Shown here: positions 29,917-37,115 of the stretch, in pieces | How the letters are laid out: each line of letters opens with the position of its first letter | Numbering within the stretch: position 1 is the first letter of the stretch | DNA from: Pseudomonas baetica | GTDB lineage: Bacteria; Pseudomonadota; Gammaproteobacteria; Pseudomonadales; Pseudomonadaceae | Reading direction: 5' to 3' | Assembly (NCBI RefSeq): GCF_019733355.1 | Contig: NZ_JAIHLQ010000011.1 | Span: 113,724-177,723 of the forward strand | DNA length: 64,000 nucleotides | Translations under genes and position numbers: made by a program | Notes under the pieces: generated by a model | What the model was told of the DNA's origin: nothing | The model's database searches: none | What the model saw: the letters and a program-made list of their open reading frames with translations, nothing else

Positions 29917-31044
29917 TCAACCAAGATTCTTGTACGCCGCCTCATCCAGCACACTGGTCGTCAGCCCGGTTTCGGGTGTGTAAATCGAACCTTTCACCGC
30001 TGAAAACGGCACACCTTTGCTACCCAGCGACACATAACGTTCGTCTTGGTCCAATTCGGTGAAGTAGGTGTACGAACACTTTTCCATGGCCTGGTATTTC
30101 GCGGCGGCCCTGACGATGGCGTCGGTGTGCTGGCGCAGGTCAGTGTCGCTCAGGTTCAGGGTTTTGCTCAGCGGCGTGCCCCAGCGCTGGAGGCACACTT
30201 CGGCGAAGTGGCGGACGATCAGGCCGGGTTCGGCCAGCACGTTAGGGCCGCTGTCGCCGTCAGCGGCGGCGTTGCCCACCAGTGTGGCGTGGCGGCCGGG
30301 CATCGGGAAAACGCTGGTTTTGGTGCCAGTGGCGGTTTGCGGGATGACGCAACTGAAGCCTTTGGAGCGCTCGTTCCGGGCATAAAAGCCGACATATTCT
30401 TTGACGTTGGCATTGAGTTTCACCCGGTGTTCCTGAAAATTGCCGATGCCCGGAACCGGGTCAATGGCGAAGATCTTGACCGGAATGTTCTTCAGTGCGT
30501 CGTCGGCGTACAAGGCGTTGGCCAACATGTGGCAACTGACGCCGCCGCGACTCCATCCCACCAGGTTGACTTGAGTGGGAATGACACCGTCCTTACGGTA
30601 CGTCTTGATGATTTGTTCCTGTAACGTTTGCTGAGTAACGCTTCGCTCTCCGTAGTTATATTTTCGCCACATCCACGAGCCTTCGATTTTTACGTCTTCG
30701 ATGGGAATGCCGGCAGCTTTCAGTCGGTTGTATTCTGCTTCGGTCAGTTGTTCACGCTGCCAGTCGCATTTGCCTTTGATAATGTTCACGGCATGTTGGA
30801 CGTTCTCCTCCCAACCTTTTCCGAGCAGCGTACCGCTCAGGTTGTAATCGCCGGACTCGGTAAACAGTTCATCGGCCTGCAAATTGCTGGTGCCCGGGCC
30901 GTCGACGACGACCCATTCGGCAAACTCCCGGCCGCTGTGGTGCGAAGCAAGCGTGGAAACCAGTTCGCCGTTCCAGTAGTTCGGATTGTTCGTATCAAAT
31001 CTGGTGGAGCCAGTACCGCAAAAAAAGACAGTTAAAGTCGTCAT
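29917..31044 (-). CDS. DUF2235/Tle1-like alpha/beta hydrolase, putative lipase-type toxin
   Basis: 375 aa without signal peptide. It opens with a short strand and the loop FFCGTGSTRFDTNN, comparable with the FFDGTGN start of DUF2235/Tle1 hydrolases (Asp replaced by Cys). The nucleophile elbow is GWSRGG near residue 165 (VNLVGWSRGGVSCHMLANAL). FAIDPVPGIGNFQEH supplies a likely catalytic Asp, and MPGRHATLVGN a candidate His. The order therefore fits a serine hydrolase. Two homologous small genes flank it on the same strand. No T6SS genes or PAAR/VgrG lie nearby, so secretion is unsupported. It could also be an intracellular hydrolase. Family assignment is by motif only. Confidence 0.6.
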   Translation of the reverse strand: MTTLTVFFCGTGSTRFDTNNPNYWNGELVSTLASHHSGREFAEWVVVDGPGTSNLQADELFTESGDYNLSGTLLGKGWEENVQHAVNIIKGKCDWQREQLTEAEYNRLKAAGIPIEDVKIEGSWMWRKYNYGERSVTQQTLQEQIIKTYRKDGVIPTQVNLVGWSRGGVSCHMLANALYADDALKNIPVKIFAIDPVPGIGNFQEHRVKLNANVKEYVGFYARNERSKGFSCVIPQTATGTKTSVFPMPGRHATLVGNAAADGDSGPNVLAEPGLIVRHFAEVCLQRWGTPLSKTLNLSDTDLRQHTDAIVRAAAKYQAMEKCSYTYFTELDQDERYVSLGSKGVPFSAVKGSIYTPETGLTTSVLDEAAYKNLG

Positions 31045-31140
31045 GTTTGTTGCTCTTTTAATGGAAGAGCAATCAATCTAGTGCGGTTCATTTTTGTGGT
31101 GAAGCAGTGGGTTGTTGCCAAGTTTGTTGCGTGTTGTTTT

Positions 31141-31428
31141 TTAGTTTTTATTATTGACTTTGAATTTCGCCACTTCCAGTAGTTCGCAACCATCCTGAGT
31201 CAATAAATAAAGCGCATTGACGATGTTGGGAATGTCTTTGACATCCGCTTGTTGAAAACACATGCAGTAAAGCGTTTCCAGCAGATTGTTGGCGGCGCAC
31301 AGTCTTTGTTGAGCGGCATTGAGCAAGTCTTCATGGCTGGCGTCAGTGTCGATAACCAGCACCGGATTGTCGCTGTAGGTGGTTTTCAAGCGGCGATAGC
31401 GGTTGATGGGTGGATGCAGTGAGTTCAT
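31141..31428 (-). CDS. Small helical protein, homolog A of the 29263-29562 gene
   Basis: 95 aa, first gene of the hydrolase locus. Shared with homolog B: NRYRRLK, D.DASHEDLLNAAQQRLCAAN, LLETLYCMCFQQADVKDIPNIVNALYLLTQDGCELLEVAK. Four cysteines are present (in QRLCAA, twice in LYCMCF and in QDGCEL); two are shared with homolog B. A possible promoter with TTGTCC, 18 bases, TATAGT lies upstream on the minus strand at about 31480-31510. The hydrolase gene starts 97 bp downstream. Base composition is more AT-rich than the core genes. Function unknown. Confidence 0.65.
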   Translation of the reverse strand: MNSLHPPINRYRRLKTTYSDNPVLVIDTDASHEDLLNAAQQRLCAANNLLETLYCMCFQQADVKDIPNIVNALYLLTQDGCELLEVAKFKVNNKN

Positions 31429-31608
31429 GGATGAAGTCTGTCCTTTGAGAAGTCGCTACGGCGAGATTCAGTCGCGCCGGCCACTATAGGAGGGTGTTGC
31501 GCAGCGGGACAAGACGGCCAGGATGGACAGCGTTTGTAGGGGGTTTTCCGGGGGATCAGGTATTTGCCCTACATGTTTTCATGACCTTTTTAAGGCAAAA
31601 CCCTTATA

Positions 31609-31622
31609 TGGGAAATTTCCCA
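31609..31622. promoter_or_regulatory. Perfect palindrome upstream of the 31722 gene
   Basis: TGGGAAATTTCCCA, 14 bp, in AT-rich DNA 100 bp upstream of the secreted-protein gene. A dimeric regulator site is plausible; no regulator is named. Confidence 0.35.
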
Positions 31623-31721
31623 CGGCTTTATCAGGCACTTCTGGGTAAACATCTGTATTGTGCGCGCCAGAATCTGTGGGACGTTTCCAAACGTCCGATA
31701 CACGCTTAAAGGGAATTAGGT

Positions 31722-32225
31722 ATGCAGTGGCTACGAATGGCCTTGATCATATTGCTGTGGGCTATTGGCTACCGTTTGACATTGGCAGCTGATATTGGCA
31801 ACGCACTGGTACTGGATCATCTGGATCGAACCGGTTGGCCGGGTGCACTGACCAACCAGGCGAATGTCGACACGGCCTCTCGCGCCGAAGTGCTGATGTT
31901 CGGCAAAGCCTTGCTCGCCAGCGAAGCGCTGGACGAGTCGGGTTTGAAGCAACGGCTGGGCGTGCCGCAAGTGCAGCTCAAGTCGATCAGGCAAGTGCGC
32001 AACGATCTCTGGGATCGTTTGCTGAGCACCTATCGCAACGCCAGTCAGGACTGTGACGGGCAACCCTTTTGTCCACAGGTGCGTAGCATCTCCGATCTGC
32101 GCCAACTGGCGGCGGCGTTCACCGGAGACATCAGCCCGGCCCATGCGCTGTGGGCGAGCAAGAGCCTGGATGTGCATGAGCAAATGTTGAACGAGCAGTT
32201 GCGCGTGGCGGTGTTGCGGCCCTGA
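31722..32225 (+). CDS. Small exported protein of unknown function
   Basis: 167 aa with a signal peptide (MALIILLWAIGYRLTLA, cleavage near residue 23). The mature part is soluble and mostly helical: DHLDRTGWPGALTNQANVDTASRAEVLMFGKALLASEAL, with two cysteines six residues apart (QDCDGQPFCPQ), which may form a disulfide in the periplasm. AGGT lies close to the ATG. No domain is recognised. It is followed 163 bp later by the RecQ-like helicase gene, apparently unrelated. Confidence 0.65.
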   Translation: MQWLRMALIILLWAIGYRLTLAADIGNALVLDHLDRTGWPGALTNQANVDTASRAEVLMFGKALLASEALDESGLKQRLGVPQVQLKSIRQVRNDLWDRLLSTYRNASQDCDGQPFCPQVRSISDLRQLAAAFTGDISPAHALWASKSLDVHEQMLNEQLRVAVLRP

Positions 32226-32388
32226 GTTCTGGATTTCGTGTTGCTTGGGCGGGCCGCCTCCCGGGCACTGAGCTGTGCGCGCCTTTCGCTGTATCATTCC
32301 GTATCGATTTGGCCCCCGACCTTTTCTCGACTCGCTGCGATCGCCCGCTAGGCTGTTGGCATGGCAGCGGTCAAAGGAGTGACAGCGA

Positions 32389-34323
32389 ATGCACAACACC
32401 CTGGAACAGGTTTTTGGTTATCCACAGTTTCGACCCGGACAAGAGGCCGCCATCAGCGCGGTGCTGGCCGGGCGCTCGGCGGCGGCGATCTTTCCCACCG
32501 GTTCCGGCAAGTCCCTTTGCTATCAATTATCGGCGCTGATGCTGCCGAATCTGACCCTGGTGGTTTCGCCGCTGTTGGCGCTGATGCAGGATCAATTGGC
32601 GTTCCTGCAGCGCCACGGCATTTCGGCGGGCAGCATCGACTCGGCGCAGAGTCGAGATGATGCCAATGACGTGATGGCCCGCGCCCGTTCGGGTGAATTG
32701 AAGATTCTGATGATTTCGGTCGAGCGTCTGAAAAACGAGCGCTTCCGCAATTTCCTGCAGCAGGTGCCGATCTCTTTGCTGGTGGTGGATGAGGCGCACT
32801 GCATCTCGGAGTGGGGCCACAATTTTCGCCCCGACTACCTCAAACTGCCGGACTACCAGCGCCAGTTCAATATCCCGCAAGCCTTGCTGCTGACCGCCAC
32901 CGCCACGCCGAAAGTCATCGCCGACATGCAGGCAAAATTTGCCATTGCCGCTGACGATGTGGTGACCACCGGTTTCTACCGGCCCAATCTCAATTTGCTG
33001 GTGGAACCGGTGCGTGGGCAGGACAAGCGCCGGCGTCTGGTGGAGTGGATGGCCGAGCGTCCGGGCCAGCCGAGTATCGTTTATGTGACCTTGCAGAAAA
33101 CCGCCGAACACATCGCTGAACACCTTGAACGCAACGGTATTCAGGCTGAGGCCTATCATGCCGGTCTGCCCCACGATAAGCGTGAAGGTATCCAGAAACG
33201 CTTCATGGCCGGGCAGTCCAATTGCATCGTCGCGACCATCGCCTTCGGCATGGGCATCGATAAAAGTGATATCCGCAATGTGGTGCACTTCGACCTGCCC
33301 AAATCCATCGAAAACTACAGCCAGGAAATCGGCCGCGCCGGGCGTGACGGGCAGCCTTCGGACTGTCTGGTGCTGGCCAATCGCGACAGCCTCAATGTGC
33401 TGGAAAACTTCGTCTACGGCGACACGCCGGAACGCGAAGGCGTTCGTTATGTACTCGATGAATTGAAAGCTTCGGCACCGCAAGGGCAGTGGGAGTTTCT
33501 GCTCGGGCCATTGGCAGATCACAGCAACATCCGTGCGTTGCCCCTGAAGACTTTGCTGGTGCAATTGGAGTTGCGTGGCTTGATCGCACCGCGTTACGCC
33601 TATTACGCCGAATACCGTGTCAAATACCTGCTGGAGCCCGAGGCGTTGCTTGAGCGTTTCGAGGGCGAACGCCGGGATTTCGTCGCGGCGATCATCCACA
33701 CCTCAAGTCGGGCGCGAACCTGGGCTACGGTGGATTTCGAGGCGATGTATACGCAGTATTCGGCCGAGCGTAATCGGGTGGTGAAGGCGCTGGATTACTT
33801 CCAGGAAAAGCGCTGGGTCGAGCTTGAGAGCAAGCAGATGACCGAGGTCTACAGTTTGTTGCAAAGTGACTTCGACAGCGACGTTCTGAGTGCAGAGTTG
33901 CACGATGTTTTCACTCGCCACGAGCAAACCGAAGTCGCGCGGATTCACGCCATGCTTGATGTGTTCGCTACCGAACGCTGCCTGGGTTATCGCCTGGCGG
34001 AGTACTTCGGCGATCACAATGCCCCTGAGCGCTGTGGGCATTGTTCGGTGTGCCATGGGCACATTGCCCGGTTGCCGGCGCCACCGGAACTGCCTGCGCT
34101 TGTGGATAAAAGTTTTGCGGCTCTGTGCGGTGATTTTATCCACAAGCATGAGCAGCACACGGGCCATGCGCCGACGGCCGAACGACTGACGCGGTTTCTG
34201 TGCGGGATCAGCGTGCCGCTGTTCACCAAGCTCAAGGCGCGGACGATTTCCGGGTATGCGGCGTTGGAGGAGTATCCCTTCGCTGAGGTGCGAGGCTGGG
34301 CCGACAATCACTTGCTCGACTGA
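32389..34323 (+). CDS. RecQ-like ATP-dependent DNA helicase
   Basis: Superfamily 2 3'-5' helicase (644 aa). Motif 0 FRPGQEAAI, Walker A FPTGSGKS at residues 35-42, motif II VVDEAHCISEWGHNFRPDY, motif III LLTATATPKV, motif V ATIAFGMGIDKSDIRNVVH and motif VI QEIGRAGRDGQPS are all intact. The RecQ-type zinc site is visible as a Cys followed by CGHCSVC near residues 530-555. No HRDC domain is recognisable at the C-terminus, so it is a second RecQ-type enzyme rather than classical RecQ. AAGGAG precedes the ATG. It probably acts in DNA repair. Confidence 0.88.
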   Translation: MHNTLEQVFGYPQFRPGQEAAISAVLAGRSAAAIFPTGSGKSLCYQLSALMLPNLTLVVSPLLALMQDQLAFLQRHGISAGSIDSAQSRDDANDVMARARSGELKILMISVERLKNERFRNFLQQVPISLLVVDEAHCISEWGHNFRPDYLKLPDYQRQFNIPQALLLTATATPKVIADMQAKFAIAADDVVTTGFYRPNLNLLVEPVRGQDKRRRLVEWMAERPGQPSIVYVTLQKTAEHIAEHLERNGIQAEAYHAGLPHDKREGIQKRFMAGQSNCIVATIAFGMGIDKSDIRNVVHFDLPKSIENYSQEIGRAGRDGQPSDCLVLANRDSLNVLENFVYGDTPEREGVRYVLDELKASAPQGQWEFLLGPLADHSNIRALPLKTLLVQLELRGLIAPRYAYYAEYRVKYLLEPEALLERFEGERRDFVAAIIHTSSRARTWATVDFEAMYTQYSAERNRVVKALDYFQEKRWVELESKQMTEVYSLLQSDFDSDVLSAELHDVFTRHEQTEVARIHAMLDVFATERCLGYRLAEYFGDHNAPERCGHCSVCHGHIARLPAPPELPALVDKSFAALCGDFIHKHEQHTGHAPTAERLTRFLCGISVPLFTKLKARTISGYAALEEYPFAEVRGWADNHLLD

Positions 34324-34335
34324 ACCGAGAGTTCT

Positions 34336-34363
34336 GTGGGAGCGAGCCTGCTCGCTTCCACAG
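34336..34363. repeat. Single REP hairpin
   Basis: TGTGGGAGCGAGCCTGCTCGC followed by TTCCACA forms a compact palindrome just past the helicase stop. Confidence 0.7.
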
Positions 34364-34490
34364 GGATTGTTGTGATCGAGCAGAGCTGCATCCATCCGCT
34401 GAATGTCGATCATCACGGTAATAAACTTCAAAAACCGTCGCTGGCTGACTATGGTGAGACCAGTCTTTGGATCGCCAACAAGAGAACAAC

Positions 34491-35714
34491 ATGAGCCAGA
34501 CATTCGGTATTGAGCAGGCTGCCGTGATCGGTGCGGGGACCATGGGGCGCGGCATTGTCATGTGCCTGGCCAACGCTGGGGTGACGGTGCAGTGGGTCGA
34601 CAACAATCCACAGATGCTTGAGCAGGCGCTCGCCACGGTGGCGGACACTTACGCACACAACGTGCGTCAGGGGCGCATTGATCAGGCTGAGGCAGATGCG
34701 CGGCTCGCCCGGGTCAGTGCGGCGGCGGATTACACGGCGGTCCGCAATGTCGATCTGGTGATCGAAGCGGTGTACGAAAACCTTGAGCTGAAGCAGAAGA
34801 TTTTTCGCGAACTCGATGGCCTGCTTAAGCCCGAAGCGCTGCTGGCGAGTAATACGTCGGCGCTGGATATCGATGCGATTGCTGCCGCCACCCGTCGCCC
34901 TGAGCAAGTCCTGGGCCTGCATTTCTTCAGTCCGGCGCACATCATGAAACTGCTTGAAATCGTCCGTGGCGCGAAGACTTCACCCGCCGTGCTGCACGCC
35001 GCGCTGGCGCTGGGCGAGCGCATGGGCAAGGTCAGTGTGGTATCGGGCAACTGCCACGGTTTTATCGGCAATCGCATGCTCCATCCGTATGTGCTTGAAG
35101 CACGCAAGATGTTGCTGGAAGGGGCTTACCCACAGCAGGTCGACGCAGCCTTGCAGGGCTTTGGTTTTGCCATGGGGCCGTTTCGCATGTACGACGTGGT
35201 CGGTATCGATCTGGAGTGGCGTGCGCGTGAGTTGGCCGGCAAGGGCCAGGATGCTCCGCAAGTTCAGGTGGATAATCGCTTGTGCGAGATGGGCCGGTTT
35301 GGTCAGAAATCCGGCAACGGTTATTACCACTACGAGCCGGGCAGTCGTCAGGCTGAGCATGATCCCGAGGTCGATGCGTTGGTGTTGCGGGTCAGTGAAG
35401 CATTGGGTTTCCAGCGTCGTGACATCGGCTCGGAAGAGATTCTTGAGCGGTGTTTGCTCGCGCTGGTCAACGAAGGGGCAAAGATTCTGCAGGAAGGCAT
35501 TGCCGAGTCGGCGCATGACATTGATCTGGTCTATCTGAACGGCTATGGCTTCCCGGCGGACAAGGGCGGGCCTATGGCCTGGGCGGATCGGCAAGGGCTG
35601 GCGGATATTCATCAGCGCTTGCTGGCGCTGGAGACACGGCAGGGCGATCAGTGGAAACCGGCGCGGTTGATCGGTGAGTTGGCAGCGCAGGGGAAGGGTT
35701 TTGCCGACCGTTGA
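34491..35714 (+). CDS. 3-hydroxyacyl-CoA dehydrogenase
   Basis: NAD-dependent dehydrogenase of fatty-acid or aromatic beta-oxidation (407 aa). Rossmann motif GAGTMGRGI at residues 12-20, catalytic His in GLHFFSPAHIMKLLEIV, and FIGNRMLHPYVLEA. A second C-terminal dehydrogenase domain (ALVNEGAKILQEGIAESAHDIDLVYLNGYGFPADKGGPM) makes it resemble the dehydrogenase part of FadB without the hydratase. The ATG at 34491 directly precedes the conserved MSQTFGIEQAAVIGAG; an ATG 24 bases earlier is possible. A thioesterase gene follows at 35819, a possible functional partner. Confidence 0.88.
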   Translation: MSQTFGIEQAAVIGAGTMGRGIVMCLANAGVTVQWVDNNPQMLEQALATVADTYAHNVRQGRIDQAEADARLARVSAAADYTAVRNVDLVIEAVYENLELKQKIFRELDGLLKPEALLASNTSALDIDAIAAATRRPEQVLGLHFFSPAHIMKLLEIVRGAKTSPAVLHAALALGERMGKVSVVSGNCHGFIGNRMLHPYVLEARKMLLEGAYPQQVDAALQGFGFAMGPFRMYDVVGIDLEWRARELAGKGQDAPQVQVDNRLCEMGRFGQKSGNGYYHYEPGSRQAEHDPEVDALVLRVSEALGFQRRDIGSEEILERCLLALVNEGAKILQEGIAESAHDIDLVYLNGYGFPADKGGPMAWADRQGLADIHQRLLALETRQGDQWKPARLIGELAAQGKGFADR

Positions 35715-35739
35715 ATGATGTGGCGCCATTACTGGCGCC

Positions 35740-35765
35740 TTCGCAGGCAAGCCCGCTGCCACAGG
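35740..35765. repeat. Single REP unit
   Basis: TTCGCAGGCAAGCCCGCTGCCACAGG, one unpaired REP copy between the dehydrogenase and thioesterase genes. Confidence 0.65.
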
Positions 35766-35818
35766 TATAGTGGTCGTCCTCACTGTCAGCGTGAGGTCGA
35801 TCAATACGAGAACTACGC

Positions 35819-36238
35819 ATGAACCAACGCACCGACTACCCGCATTTCCAACCCATCACCACGCGCTGGCACGACAACGACGCCTACGGCCACGTCAACA
35901 ACGTCACCTATTACAGCTTCTTCGACACTGCCGTGAACACTTACCTGATTCAGGTCGGTGGGCTGGATATCCATGACGGTGAGGTGGTGGGCTTTGTGGT
36001 CAGTTCGGCGTGTGACTACTTTGCTTCCATCGCTTTCCCGGACTTGATCGAGATCGGTCTGCGGGTGGGCAAACTGGGCAACAGTTCGGTGCAATACGAA
36101 TTGGCAGTGTTCAAGGTCGGCGAAAGCGAGGCGTGTGCGGCCGGGCGTTTCGTGCATGTGTTTGTTGATCGGGCGAGCAATCAGCCAGTGCCGATCCCGG
36201 TGCAATTACGCCAGGCGCTGGAATATCTGGTGAGGTGA
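35819..36238 (+). CDS. Acyl-CoA thioesterase (4HBT hotdog family)
   Basis: 139 aa. The active-site segment [26 protein letters not shown] at residues 15-40 contains the catalytic Asp of the 4-hydroxybenzoyl-CoA thioesterase family. The remainder ([39 protein letters not shown]) is the usual hotdog sheet. It follows the 3-hydroxyacyl-CoA dehydrogenase by 104 bp with a REP unit between, so co-transcription is possible. Confidence 0.87.
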   Translation: MNQRTDYPHFQPITTRWHDNDAYGHVNNVTYYSFFDTAVNTYLIQVGGLDIHDGEVVGFVVSSACDYFASIAFPDLIEIGLRVGKLGNSSVQYELAVFKVGESEACAAGRFVHVFVDRASNQPVPIPVQLRQALEYLVR

Positions 36239-36246
36239 CAAGCAAA

Positions 36247-36276
36247 AAAAATCGCAGCACTGGGGCTGCGATTTTT
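36247..36276. terminator. Bidirectional terminator
   Basis: Stem ATCGCAGC / GCTGCGAT flanked by an A tract on the left and a T tract on the right, placed between convergent genes. It can serve both the thioesterase gene and the glycine-zipper gene. Confidence 0.88.
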
Positions 36277-36305
36277 GCTTTACCGGCCAACGAGGTATTC
36301 AGGCC

Positions 36306-36788
36306 TCAGTCGCGATAGTACTTGTGGTGTTTGCGGTGGCCGTAGGCATGGCCGCGACCTGGATGACGGTCGCGATAGTAACCACGGTCACGATCACGAC
36401 CGCGATCGTAATGACGACCATCGTCGTTGCTACTGTTGCCCATGTAGTTGCCCAGCGCGCCACCGGCACCGCCACCCGCTGCGGCGCCAATCAGGCTGCC
36501 GGTGGAGCCGCCCACGCTGCGGCCGACCACGTTACCGCCGGCTGCGCCCAGCGCGCCACCGATGGCCGCTTCGCCACGGCTGTGTTTGTTTGCGCCAACG
36601 GCGCTACCACCCGCGCCGCCCAGGGCCGCGCCAATGGTGGAACCTGTATTGCCGCCTAACGACTGACCGACGACCGAGCCAAGAACCCCGCCCAATGCGC
36701 CGCCCACACCTGCTTCGGTGGTGCCGCCAGCAGACGCGAAGCCACTGACCAGGCCAAGGGACAACAAGAGAATCGAGGAGAACTTCAT
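36306..36788 (-). CDS. Glycine-zipper exported protein
   Basis: 160 aa with a signal peptide (FSSILLLSLGLVSGFASAG, cleavage near residue 21). The mature N-terminal 90 residues are glycine-zipper repeats (VGGALGGVLGSVVGQSLGG, IGAALGGAGGSAVG, IGGALGAAGGNVVGRSVGG), which suit membrane insertion or oligomerisation in the envelope. The last 40 residues are highly basic and tyrosine/histidine-rich (RGRDRDRGYYRDRHPGRGHAYG). Stress-related outer-membrane roles are known for such proteins, but no function can be assigned here. Confidence 0.8.
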   Translation of the reverse strand: MKFSSILLLSLGLVSGFASAGGTTEAGVGGALGGVLGSVVGQSLGGNTGSTIGAALGGAGGSAVGANKHSRGEAAIGGALGAAGGNVVGRSVGGSTGSLIGAAAGGGAGGALGNYMGNSSNDDGRHYDRGRDRDRGYYRDRHPGRGHAYGHRKHHKYYRD

Positions 36789-36946
36789 AGGTGAGCCTCA
36801 AAGGGATGACGGCGCGATCCTGAGGCTCTGTCACGAGCGTGACAATCTAAATCCGACGAGTAACACGACTTGTATGCAATTGTGCAAGTTACTGTTTTAA
36901 CTGCGGAACTTAACCGATTTTCGCCGGTCTTTACCTACTTCGGACT

Positions 36947-36978
36947 GGCCGCTTTTGTGAAAAAGCGGCCTTTTTTTT
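36947..36978 (+). terminator. Orphan intrinsic terminator
   Basis: GGCCGCTTTT-GTG-AAAAAGCGGCC followed by eight T. It points in the plus direction, yet the nearest plus-strand gene upstream ends at 36238 behind its own terminator. Confidence 0.85.
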
Positions 36979-37031
36979 CGGCGGTGGAAAAGTGTTTGAG
37001 CTTAAGAAGTGCATTGACTGAACCGACGCGT

Positions 37032-37094
37032 TCTCGAGCAAGCCTGCTCCCACATTGAAATGCATTCCAATGTGGGAGCGAGCTTGCTCGCGAA
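37032..37094. repeat. REP pair
   Basis: Left arm GAGCAAGCCTGCTCCCACATT and right arm CAATGTGGGAGCGAGCTTGC are inverted near-copies around a ten-base loop. It lies just past the molybdoenzyme gene. Confidence 0.85.
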
Positions 37095-37115
37095 GAGGCC
37101 GGAACAGGCACCGTA

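Larger units (their letters stand above)
36789..37115. other. Intergenic region with an orphan terminator and a REP pair
   Basis: This 327-bp gap holds the upstream region of the glycine-zipper gene, a strong plus-strand terminator at 36947-36978 with no plus-strand gene before it, and a REP pair at 37032-37094. A small RNA ending at the terminator is possible. Confidence 0.55.

Noticed and set aside
31494..31709. A 71-codon plus-strand frame before the exported-protein gene
   Set aside because: No ribosome site, unnatural composition, and it covers the palindrome and promoter region.
36275..36748. Long Arg/Pro-rich plus-strand frame opposite the glycine-zipper gene
   Set aside because: Antisense of a simple repeat region, which leaves other frames open.
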